In this document: positions 46,700 to 58,900 of the stretch, one piece after another
Layout of the letters: each line of letters starts with the position of its first letter
Position numbering within the stretch: the first letter of the stretch is position 1
Assembly: GCA_029582155.1 (NCBI GenBank)
Contig: CM055902.1
Coordinates: 19,231,248-19,295,247 of the forward strand
DNA from: Panopea generosa
Taxonomy: Eukaryota > Mollusca > Bivalvia > Adapedonta > Hiatellidae
Direction: 5' to 3'
Length of the DNA stretch: 64,000 nucleotides
Translations under genes and position numbers: made by a program
The notes under the pieces: generated by a model
What the model was told of the DNA's origin: nothing
The model's input: the letters and a program-made list of their open reading frames with translations, nothing else
Database searches by the model: none

Positions 46700-48440
46700 T
46701 TTTTAATTTTTTTTATTATTTCATAATACATACATTTTACAGATATATTTGATATAATACATACAGTTTAACATGAATGTATTCTATGAAATAATGTTAT
46801 ACTAAGAAGAGAAGGGGAAATAAAAGGAAAGGGGAAAAAAGATGTGGATAGAAGAAGGAAAAGAGACAGTTGCAGACATGAAAAGAGATTAAGGTGCTTT
46901 ACACTGTCAATTTGAATTAAAGTTCAGTTGTGAGATTTTTTATTTAGAATAATTGCAGTTTATTCCATTTATTTTCATGTTGCGTCACTTTATCTTTTTT
47001 TACTCGCTATTATTTTTTCTAAATTTTCATGATATTTTAAGTATTTTATAAAATTGTTGAACTTTGGAATTGTTTGTTCATACTTGTTTTTGAAAAGAAA
47101 ATATTTTCCATAAACCAATATATACTTTAATAAACTTGAATAACTGCTCTGGTCAAGATTCCCAAAAGAAATCATTGAATAATCCAAAACTATTTCAATA
47201 AGTTTTCATTCAGATACACTTCAAGTTCTGTCCAAAAACCTCTCGAAATGTGACACTCCCAAAATAAGTGTTTGTTTGTTTCGACATGGCTATTACAAAA
47301 ATCGAATAAATTTGTATTATAAATATTACATTTATACAGAAATTCATTATTAGGTAAGATTCTCATTATGTATTTGTATTGGAATGCTCTTAATTTTGTA
47401 TTTATTAAACATTGAAAGGGTAGATTATGTATACTTTTCCAATTTAGAGTTGCTATTTCTTGTTCCCATTTAATATGCCATTTAATAGTTAGGTCGCTTT
47501 CAATATACTTTAACTGTTTATTATATAAATATTTATTTGAACTTTTCACATTTTTCGATATGCTGAAAAGTATAGTAAAGTAATACTTTTTGTCTATATA
47601 TTGTCAAAGATTTGTTCAACATATTTAATTCCTTTGTCGGACCAAGGTTTATAGAAGAATGTTTTATTATTATTTTTGATGTTTGAATTATTCCATAGTA
47701 TTTGTTTGTTTATATATTCAACATTTTCTTTAAAGTTAATACTTGACCATGACTGTACAATTTCTGATAAAAAGAGTCTATCTGAGTTGCATTATTTAAG
47801 TCATTTTTATTAATATTACATTCAAATATTAATGGTCCTCCTATTTTTGCTAGTTGGCCAATGTATATATGCTTCCAATCACCTGTATTACTCTGGTTGA
47901 TAATTCTTTTCACCCAACCTGCTTTTATTGACTTATTAGATATATTCAGATCTATCATTTTTAAACCCCCATTTTCATAATTTTGTATAATTATCTTTCT
48001 ACTTATTTTGTCTGGTTAGTTACCCCATAGAAAGTCAAACATGCTTTTTATTTATAATTTTAAAATGTTCTGTTGGTGGATTTTCTTAAACAGTTAAATA
48101 ATATATAAGTTTTGGTAATGCAAAGGTTTTAATCACTGCAATTTTACCAATCATAGATAATTTATGTTTTCTCCATTTATTAGGATAGTGGCAAAATTTC
48201 TTAATTTTTGGGAGAAGATTTAATTCATGATACATTTGTTTATCAATTGTAAAGACATCTTCAAGAGTAGCCGCACTCTCAGATGTCCATATAAATTGTT
48301 TATCTGTACTAGAAGTGTCATTTGAAGCTTTTAAGGAAGTACCTGATTGTAAAATTATAGATATTTCTATCTTGCGTGAGTTTGAGGTTCGGAAACCCGA
48401 AATAAAATTCCGTCTGTTTTGGTGGAGACTCGTTCCCACA
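46700..48440 (-). pseudogene. Decayed LINE, RT C-terminal part
   Basis: Minus-strand relic of a non-LTR retrotransposon. Going 5' to 3' it shows WRKHKLSMIGKIAVIKTFAL (about 48190), QNYENGGLKMIDLNI (about 47965), KLRAFQYKYIMRILPNNEF then LYKCNIYNTNLFDFCNSH and NKHLFWECHI (about 47400-47250), and finally NDYSMISFGN with a lysine-rich end at 46990. These are the thumb/connection region and the zinc-binding tail that follow the reverse transcriptase in L1-like animal LINEs. At least two frameshifts and an in-frame stop near 48015 separate the pieces. The endonuclease and RT core are missing. The A/T-rich end near 46690-46740 fits the 3' tail. Confidence 0.8.
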
Positions 48441-49538
48441 AAAAAAGTTAACCAAAGGGATGGAATTTTCTATCTGAACCGAAAATTCCATGTAATATTC
48501 TTTTTCTTGCCTTATTTTAATGTAAATCATTGCTATGTTTTTACCATGATGGTTTTAAAGTTTCGAACTAGATAAGTCATATATATGTGAAATCACATCG
48601 TCACATCATAAATGGTTGCAACATCACAGCAGGGTAGGATGAGCATGTGGAGAGGGTGTAGGATGAAAAATCCATACTGGGTTAAAATACGCTGAAATCC
48701 TTAACCATGAATATGCTTGAAAAAATGTATTTAGAGGTACCGATATGCTCCGAACTGCACATAATTGTCTGGCTGTTCAAAAATATTGATCTCTATATAC
48801 AATGCATAATTATGTATTTAAATTTTATGTACCTGGCTATTGGATCTCTTGGTGGCTGCAAATGGTACCATGCACAGTGTCACTGGAACAAGTCTGAAAT
48901 CATGATCACCTTACTGCTTTTCTTTTAAGTATTTTAAGTATATGTTGGTGAAACAGAAGCCAGCTTCAGAATGTGACTGGTTTATGATGAGGCACTGTTG
49001 TACGTATCCGTTTATAGTGCCAGATATGAATATTACAGAGATTTATCAATTAACTCATCATATAAGTCTTGTCAAATCTCGTATAACATTACTCGGATCA
49101 TCTGTTAGTCTTAGATGGCATAAAAAAGATAACATTCAAACAAAGATAACTTACAAATTATGTACCAAACTGGGCCAATATGTGTGAAAAATATGGCCAC
49201 TATGAACTTTGACCAACATGACTACTTTCGGTTATAAATTGGTGTTACAGGTCATTAATACTGTTATCATTATTTATTTATAAGTAATTTCATAATAACT
49301 GAGTCATAAGTCCTGGAACAGCCTTCGGTATATAACAGTCCTTGGACCTGTAACTGATCCTTAGATCGATAACTGAGTCAATTAGAAGGCATTTAATTAA
49401 TTATTTTGTAATATTAATCTTCCTAACAAAACTAAATGTAATACATGTACTAATTGTCCATATTTCATATCATTGATGTAAAGAATTAATAGTAATTTTA
49501 TATTTTGTATTTGTTTGCATTTTTTTGTTGGTATGTTT
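48441..49538. other. Intergenic, nothing recognised
   Basis: ORFs at 48318-48575, 48707-48928 and 48942-49187 lack recognisable motifs or supporting splice sites. The first overlaps the 5' edge of the LINE relic. Confidence 0.4.
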
Positions 49539-49633
49539 CCAATCTCATTAAAATCGGATCAATTTTAAGCTTCCATACGTTACTTTGCGAAAGTATGGAA
49601 GCTTCAAAGTTGATCTGATTTTAATGAGATTGG
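49539..49633. repeat. Near-perfect 95-bp inverted repeat
   Basis: Arms of about 40 bp (CCAATCTCATTAAAATCGGA at left, its complement ending TTTTAATGAGATTGG at right) around a 14-nt loop, with AGCTTCCATAC pairing with GTATGGAAGCT next to the loop. Probably a small foldback transposon copy. Confidence 0.85.
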
Positions 49634-49832
49634 TGTGTTTTATTATATATTTTACAAATTGAAATCCACACATGTGTGCGTTGACAGCATATTTATTATA
49701 TGTTCATTATAACCAATTAACAATTATGTGTTAATCTACACATAGCAATGTCATCTATTTTGTGTTCACTTGAGTTTGTTTTATTTCACGTTTTATTTTT
49801 TGTTTTATTATCTAATACTTGAAATGATGAAG

Positions 49833-50217
49833 CCCTGTGGCTCTGGCTAAGAATAGAATCACTGTCGATCTCTGCAGAGGGGTAGGAATCCTCCGAATGG
49901 GTGTCATGTTCATTTTATCATTTTTTGTCATGTTCACTATAATTGTGGTTAAATTATCAACCCCTGTGTGGTTCCAGGGAGCCACGAGTGATGGCAAGAA
50001 TAGGATCACTGTGGCTTATGCATGTCGTAAGAAGTGACAATTTGAGTAATACAATAGAATTTACTGAAACTCTGCAGTTCTGCAGGTATCAAGGTTCTAG
50101 GTTCATTCTGCATATTCATTTGTTGATGTATTTTTTTAATCTGTATGTTAATTTGTTGTTTTTGTACATGTAGAGCGAACCTGGAATCTTCCTTCCTGTT
50201 GGCATCGAATAACATTC
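49833..50217 (+). repeat. Dispersed repeat D, plus copy
   Basis: Direct counterpart of 13955-14395 in opposite orientation, with the same phrase order. The pair shows a mobile, non-coding family of about 400 bp. ORFs at 49837-50215 fall in it and are not genes. Confidence 0.7.
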
Positions 50218-50479
50218 ATTAAAATGACAAATGTCATATTTAACCTGTGACGGTTTTTTATTTTATTCTTATCTCGGACTCTATTCACTTCATGGGTTTG
50301 CATCAAAATGATGTTGATAATTTAAGTAAGGCTATTAAATTAAGTAATTTCTCAAGACATCCACTTTTGGGAGGCATATATGTATAATATTGAGATTTGG
50401 TTTACAGACATAGTCCTATAAATGTTTTATTATCATTTATTGATCCATAAGATACTGTAGATTGATTATTGATTGAATA

Positions 50480-50735
50480 GTTTTGTTTAGCGATCAGACG
50501 ATCAGCTAACTTACCACTCTTTCCTGGGACCTGGAATGTAACTAGCACTCTAGCACATATTATCTTGGCAAGTAACTGATAACTTTCCCGCTTGAATCGG
50601 CCGTGAGAGACGAAAGATAATGAGACGGAATGTCATATATCAATCATCAACAGAGACTGGCCAGACGGGGATTTGAACTCGTGATCCCTGGATTGATAGT
50701 CAGATGCGCTACCGATTCAGCTTATTTGGCCCGTA
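50480..50735 (-). repeat. SINE-C copy
   Basis: Minus-strand head with GAATCGGTAGCGCATCTGAC and GATCACGAGTTCAAATCCC, body AAGCGGGAAAGTTATCAGTT. The A and B boxes are the best preserved of this family in the window. The 3' tail is lost near 50480. Confidence 0.78.
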
Positions 50736-50939
50736 ATATTTTACAGTAGAAATCAACTGCAGAGTTAGTGTAGTAGTAAGGTAACAGCCTTTGATGTAGG
50801 AGGTTGTGTTACAATTCTCGGAAGGATAATGTTGAAGACGTTTACTGCTGAGGTTGTTCGACTACCGCTCAGTCCAGAAGTTTGCTAGATATGAGCAGAA
50901 AGATGGCGGTATAGACCGATGTATATGCATCCAAGGTTG

Positions 50940-51200
50940 TCTTCCACCAATAAAATGGTTGCCATATATAACCTGCAACCAATAAAAATGGTTGCCATAA
51001 AAAATCTAAAACCAATAAAAATGGTTGCCATGTATAACCTAAAACCAATAAAAAATGGTTGCCATATAAAATCTAAAACCAATAAAAATGGTTGTCATGT
51101 ATAACCTAAAACCAATAAAAATGGTTGCCATATAAAATTTAAAACCAATAAAAATGGTTGCCATGTATAACCTAAAACCAATAAAAATGGTTGCCATACT
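50940..51200 (+). repeat. 31-33 bp tandem repeat, AACCAATAAAAATGGTTGCC
   Basis: About eight copies of ACCAATAAAAATGGTTGCCA followed alternately by TGTATAACCTAAA or TATAAAATCTAAA, forming a dimeric pattern of about 64 bp. ACCA...TGGT makes a short inverted repeat in every unit. Three decayed copies recur at about 52340-52430. Confidence 0.92.
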
Positions 51201-51721
51201 GTAAGAACCATAACTAATTTAATAAATAACTTACTATAATAAATTGAAGTCAGTATTTATACACTTAGCTAATGAATATTTAGACCACTTCCTATTATAC
51301 TGAAGGTCACTATTAAACAGTTTATGTAATATATTTGAGGTGTAAAACTCTCCATTTGACAGTTGTCTGCCATATTTGTTGTTGTTGTTGTTAAAAGTAT
51401 CGATAACTGAGTTATGTTCTACAATTGTCTATTGTCATACCAGTTGATGAGTATTGCTGTGTAAATCTTATGGTTATTTATATAACTATTGTAGACAGAT
51501 TACATATTTATATAAAGAAATTTAATAAACAACATGTGGATTAGAGGTCACGTTGATCGTCTGAGACCTTTATTCATAAACCTATATTATATTCTTGTTA
51601 TGATGAAATTGCTGAAAGTTTATACTAAATGCAATATTGTGTATTTTAACTTACGTTACATGTTTACTTTAGTTGTGTTTCAAGGGCTGCTGACTTTTGA
51701 CAGGTCCGGTGAGCAGCTGGG

Positions 51722-51854
51722 CCCGGTTTCTCGAAAATACTTAAGTCTGCTTTTTTACTTAAACTCAAATAGTGTGCTCAATTTAAGTATAAAATTGAGC
51801 ACACTATCGAGTTTAAGTAAAATAAGAGACTTTAAGTATTTTTGTGAAACCGGG
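51722..51854. mobile_element. Foldback MITE with CCCGGTTTC ends
   Basis: A 133-bp near-perfect palindrome: CCCGGTTTCTCGAAAATACTT at left against AGTATTTTTGTGAAACCGGG at right, and AGTGTGCTCAATTTAAGTAT against its complement at the centre. An ORF across it (51534-51926) is therefore not credited. Confidence 0.85.
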
Positions 51855-52911
51855 ACAAGGTGCTCTCAGTCAGACTTGCACGGTTCACCAGTCTCGATAG
51901 TTGTCGGTGAGCTGTGCCTGTTCTGATTGGTTAGTCCAGCTGCCAAACCCCTCCAAGTCCTCAGCCATTGGTCGTATCAGGTCAGGTGGACATTTCCAAG
52001 AGGTTATAAATAAGAATTTGGCTCTCATTCGGGGACTTTCCATGTAAGCAAAGATGGCAACCAGCCATTGCTAGAAACAAAAACTCTGGTCACCGGGAGT
52101 TTTTGAATCTCCAGGGTTATATATAAATTCAATTATATATCTAAGAGATCTTGCGGGTAGATCATTATTACAACATAAAGTAAATTTAAGTAGCTCGTGT
52201 CTACCTAGCAGATAGCAAAATATAATAACACAATTAATTATTAGATATAGGTGCCAGAAATAAATCATATTGTTGATAGATCTCAATCGGCGTTGTTAGC
52301 TTTTTATTTCATGTTTACGGTCGCTGGTACCTTACAATATATAACCTGCCACCAATAAAAAATGTTGCCATGTATAACCTAAACCAATGAAAATGGTTGC
52401 CATATATATAACCTACCAATTAGATGATTGTCATATATACCCTGCCATATTGCAATCACTCCTATTACTGAACCTCTGGTTAGCTTAGTTGATAGCACAT
52501 CTTACTATCAATCTTACAAACAAAAATTGTTGTTGCTATGACAACAAATAGGTAAAAATGTGGTACCTATTGCAACAAAATTGGTAATGTTACAAATGCA
52601 GCCTAGATCCTGCAAGAAAACAGAAAGTTGTCAAGCTGAGTTTATGAAAAACACCAATAAAAGACTTGCGTATTACTTGCAGTACTATAGGTATAGGGTC
52701 CTGTTGAAAATGGTATTGAATGATGGTATCTTATGATGCACATTTTATGTTACTGTTAATAGAATCACATTCTTGTATTTGTGTCTTCAAGTATACTTTT
52801 TATGTTTAAAAATTATTTTATAGCATAATATTTGTCAAGAAAATCACATTATTTGTGGATATAATTAAATAAAAATAAAACATTGCTGTATGCTTTCCTA
52901 TTTTGTTAGAT
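51855..52911. other. Intergenic, minor repeats
   Basis: Apart from the three decayed ACCAATAAAAATG copies at about 52340-52430, no gene or repeat was recognised. Confidence 0.45.
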
Positions 52912-55900
52912 CAGAACTAGACCAAGCTATCAGTTTAAGTGATCCAAACCCCCTCAACACTACCTTAAAGGCGATGTACCACAATGATCCTAGAACTAAA
53001 CCAAGTGATTCATGCCCCCACAACACATCTTTAAAGGCGATGTACCACAATGATCCTAGAACTAGACCAAGTGATTCATGCCCCCACAACACCACCTTCA
53101 AGGCAATGTACCACAATGATCCTAGAACTAGACCAAGTGATTCATGCCCCCACAACACCACTTTAAAGGCGATGTACCACAATGATCCTAGAACTAGACC
53201 AAGTGATTCATGCCCCCACAAAACCACTATAAAGGCGATGTACAACAATGATCCTAAAACTTGACTAAGTGATTCATGCCCTCACAACACCACCTTAAAG
53301 GCGATGTACCACAATGATCACAACACCACCTTAAAGGTGATTTACCACAATGATCTTAGAACTAGACCAAGTGATTCATGCCCCCACAATACCACTTTAA
53401 AGGTGATGTACCACAATGATCCTAGAACTTGACCAAGTGATTCATGCCCCCACAAAACCACTTTAAAGGCGATGTACCACAATGATCCTAGAATTAGACG
53501 AAGTGATTCATGCCCCCACAACACCACCTTAAAGACGATGCACCACAATGATCCTAGAACTTGACAAAGTGAATCATGCCCCCACAACACCACCTTAAAG
53601 GTGATGTACCACAATGATACTAGAACTACACCAAGTGATTCATGCCCCCACAACACCAACTTAAAGGCGATGTACCACAATGATCCTAGAACTAGACCAA
53701 GTGATTCATGCCCTACCAACACCACCTTAAAGGCGATGTACCACAATGATCCTAGAACTAGACCAAGTGATTCATGCCCCAACAACACCACCTTAAAGGC
53801 GATGTACCACAATGATCCTAGAACTTGACCAAGTGATTCATGCCCCCACAACACCACCTTAAAGGTGATGTACCACAATGATCCTAGAACTAGACCAATT
53901 GATTCATGCCCCTACAACACCACCTTAAAGGTGATGTACCACAATGATCCTAGAACTAAACCAAGTGATTCATGCCCCCTCAACACCACCTTCAAGGCGA
54001 TGTACCACAATGATCCTAGAACTAGACCAAGTGATTCATGCCCCAACAGCACCATCTTAAAGGTGATGTACCACAATGATCCCAGAACTAGACCAAGTGA
54101 TTCATGCCACCACAGCACCACATTAAAGGCAATGTACCGCAATGATCCTAGAACTAGACAAAGTGATTCATGCCCCATCAACACCACCTTAAAGGTGATG
54201 TACCACAATGATCCTAGAACTAGACCAAGTGATTCATGCCCCCACAACACCAGCTTAAAGGCGATGTAACACAATGATCCTATACTAGACCATGTGATTC
54301 ATGCCCCCACAACACCACTTTAAAGGCGATGTACCACAATGATCCTAGAACTTGACCAAGTGATACATGCCCCCACAACACCACCTTAAATGCGATGTAC
54401 CACAATGATCCTAGAACTTCACCAAGTGATTCATGCTCCCGTAACACCACCTTAAAGGCAATGTACCATAATGATCCTAGAACTAGACCAAGTGATTCAT
54501 GCCCCCACAACACCACCTTAAAGGCAATGTACCACAATGATCCTAGAACTAGACCAAGTGATTCATGCCCCAACAACACCAATTTAAAGGAGCTGTACCA
54601 CAATGATCCTAGAACTTGACCAAGTGATTCATGCCCCCGTAACAGCACCTTAAAGGAAATGTACCACAATGATCCTAGAACTAGACCAAGTGATTCATGC
54701 CCCCACAACACCACCTTAAAGGCAATGTACCACAATGATCCTAGAACTAGACCAAGTGATTCATGCCCCAACAACACCACTTTAAAGGAGCTGTACCACA
54801 ATGATCCTAGAACTTGACCAAGTGATTCATGACCCCGTAACAGCACCTTAAAGGCGATGTAACACAATGATCCTAGAACTTGAACAAGTGATTCATGCCC
54901 CCACAACACCACCTTAAAGGCGATGTACCACAATGATCCTAGAACTTGACCAAGTGATTCATGCCCCCGTAACACCACCTTAAAGGCAATGTACCACAAT
55001 GATCCTAGAACTAGACCAAGTGATTCATGCCCCCACAACACCACCTTAAAGGCAATGTACCACAATGATCCTAGAACTAGACAAAGTGATTCATGCCCCC
55101 ACAACACCACCTTAAAGGCAATGTACCACAATGATCCTAGAACTAGACCAAGTGATTCATGCCCCCACAACGCCACCTTAAAGGTGATGTACCACAATGA
55201 TCCTAGAACAAGACCAAGTGATTCATGACCCCACAACACCACCTTAAAGGCGATGTACCACAATGATCCTAGAATTAGACCATGTGATTCATGCCCAATC
55301 GACACCACCTTAAAGGCGATGTACCAAAATGATCCTAGAACTTGACCAAGTGATTCATGCCCCCGTAAACCACCTTAAAGGCAATATACCACAACGATCC
55401 TAGAACTAGACAAAGTGATTCATGCCCCCCACAACACCACCTAAAAGGCAATGTACCACAATGATCGTAGAACTAGACCAAGTGATTCATGCCTCCACAA
55501 CACCACCTTCAAAGCAATGCACCACAATGATCCTAGAACAAGACCAAGTGATTCATGCCCCAACAACACCACCTTAAAGGCGATACACCACAATGATCCT
55601 AGAACTAGACCAAGTGATTCATACCCCCACAACACCACCTTAAAGGCGATGCACCAAAATGATCCTAGAACTAGACCAAGTGATTCATGCCCCCACAACA
55701 CCACCTTAAAGGTGATGTACCACAATGATCCTAGGACTAGACCAATTGATTCATGCCCCCACAACACCACCTTAAAGGTGATGTACCACAATGATCCTAG
55801 AACTAGACCAAGTGATTCATGCCCCCACAACACAACCTTAAAGGCTATGTACCACAATGATCCTAGAACTAGACCAAGTGATTCATGCCCAAACAGCACC

Positions 55901-58900
55901 ACCTTAAAGGTGATATACCACAATGATCCTAGAACTAGACCAAGTGATTCATGCCCAAACAGCACCACCTTAAAGGTGATATACCACAATGATCCTAGAA
56001 CTAGACCAAGTGATTCATGCCCTCACAGCACCATAATAAAGGCGATGTACCACAATGATCCTAGAACTAGACAAAGTGATTCATGCCCCCTCATAACCAC
56101 CTTAAAGGTGATGTACCACAATGATCCTAGAACTAGACCAAGCGAGCTTGCCCCTACAACACCAGCTTAAAGGCGATGTAACACAATGATTCTAGAACTA
56201 GATCAAGTGATTCATGCCCCCACAACACCACTTTAAAGGCGATGTACCACAATGATCCTAGAACTTGACCAAGTGATTCATGCCCCCACAACACCACCTT
56301 AAAGGCGATGTACCACAATGATCCTAGAACTTGACTAAGTGATTCATGCCCCCGTAACACCACCTTAAAGGCAATGTACCACAATGATCCTAGAACTAGA
56401 CCAAGTGATTCATGCCCCCACAACACCACCTTAAAGGCAATGTACCACAATGATCTTAGAACTAGAACAAGTGATTCATGCCCCTGTAACACCACCTTAA
56501 AGCAATGTACCACAATGATCCTAGAACTAGACAAAGTGATTTATGCCCCCACAACACCACCTTAAAGGTGATGTACCACAATGATCCTAGAACTAGACAA
56601 AGTGATTTATGCCCCCACAACACCACCTTAAAGGTGATGTACCACAATGATCGTAGAACTAGACAAAGTGATTCATGCCTCCACAACACCACCTTCAAGG
56701 CAATGCACCACAATGATCCTAGAACTATACCAAGTGATTAATGCCCCCACAACACCACCTTAAAGGCGATGCACCACAATGATCCTAGAACTAGACCGAG
56801 TGATTCATTCCCCCACAACACCACTTTAAAGGCGATGTACCAAAATGATCCTAGAACTTGACCAAGTGATTCATGCCCCCACAACACCACCTTAAAGGTG
56901 ATGTACAACAATGATCCTAGGACTAGACCAACTGATTCATGCCCACACAACACCACTTTAAAGGCGATGTACCACAATGATCCTAGAACTAGACCAAGTG
57001 ATTCATGCCCCCACAACACCACCTTAAAGGCGATGTAACACAATGATCCTAGAACTAGACCAAGTGATTCATGCCCCAACAGCACCACCTTAAAGGTGAT
57101 GTACCACAATGATCCTAGAACTAGACCAAGTGATTCATGCCCCAACAGCACCACAATAAAGGCGATTTATCACAATGATCCCAGAACTAGACAAAGTGAT
57201 TCATGTCCCCACAACACCATCTTAAAGGCAATGTACCGCAATGATCCTAGAACTAGACCAAGTGATTCATGTTCCCACAACACCACTTTAAAAGGTGATG
57301 CACACAATGATCCTAGAACTAGACCAAGTGATTCATGCCCCCACAACACCACCTTAAAGGTGATGTACCACAATGATCCTAGAACAAGACCAAGTGATTC
57401 ATGCCCCCACAACACCACCTAAAAGGCGATGTACCACAATGATCCTAGAACTTGACCAAGTGATTCATGCCCTCTCAACACCACCTTAAAAGCGATGTAC
57501 CACAATGATCCTAGAACTTGACCAAGTGATTCATGCACCCGTAACACCACCTTAGAGGCAATGTACCACAATGATCCTAGAACTAGACCAAGTGATTCAT
57601 GCCCCCACAACACTACCTTAGAGGCAATGTACCACAATGATCCTAGAACTAGACCAAGTGATTCATGCCCCCACAACACTACCTTAGAGGCAATGTACCA
57701 CAATGATTCTAGAACCAAGTGATTCATGCCCCAACAACACCAACTTAAAGGCAATGTACCACGATGATCCTAGAACTAGACCAAGTGATTCATGCCCCCA
57801 CAACACTACCTTAGAGGCAATGTACCACAATGATCTTAGAACTAGACCAAGTGATTCATGCCCCCACAACACCACCTTAGAGGCAATGTACCACAATGAT
57901 CCTAGAACTAGACCAAGTGATTCATGCCCCCACAACACTACCTTAGAGGAAATGTACCACAATGATTCTAGAACCAAGTGATTCATGCCCCAACAACACC
58001 AACTTAAAGGCAATGTACCACGATGATCCTAGAACTAGACCAAGTGATTCATGCCCCAACAACATCACTTTAAAGGCGATGTACCACAGTGATTCTTGTC
58101 CTCATAATACCACTTTAAAGGCGATGTTCCACAATGATCCTAGAACTAGACCAAGTGATTCATGCCCCAACAACATCACTTTAAAGGCGATGTACCACAA
58201 TGATCGTATAACTAGAGAAAGTGATTCATGCCCCCACACCACCACCTTAAAGGCGATGTACCACAATGATCCTAGAACTAGACCAAGTGATTCATGCCCC
58301 AACAACACCACCTTAAAGGCAATGTCGCACAATGATCCTATAACTAGACCAAGTGATTAATGCCCCCACAACACCACTTTAAAGGCGATGTACCAAAATG
58401 ATCCAAGAAGTAGACCAAGTGATTCATGCCCCCAAAACACCTCTTAAAGGTGATGTACCACAATGGTCCTCAAACTAGACCAAGTGTTTCATGCCCCCAC
58501 AACACCACTTTAAAGGCGATGTACCACAATGATCCTAGAACGAGACCAAGTGATTCATGCCCAATCGACACCATCTTAAAGGCGATGTACCACAATGATC
58601 CTAGAACTAGACCAAGTGATTCATGCCCCCACAACACAACCTTAGAGCAATGTACCAAAATGATCCTAGAACTAGACCAAGTGATTTTTGCCCCCACAAC
58701 ACCACCTTAAAGGCAATGTACCACAATGATCCTAGAACTAGACCAAGTGATTCATGCCCCCACAACACCACCTTAAAGGCGATGCACCACAAGGATCCTA
58801 GAACTAGACCAAGTGATTCATACCCCCACATCACCACCTTAAAGGCGATGTACCAAAATATTCCTAGAACTTGACCAAGTGATTCATGCCCCCACAACAC

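Noticed and set aside
53342-55989. Minus-strand ORFs of up to 342 codons in the 66-bp array as a repeat protein gene
   Set aside because: Frames are broken by indels every few hundred bases, all frames share the period, and there is no start context, splice logic or unique flanking exon.
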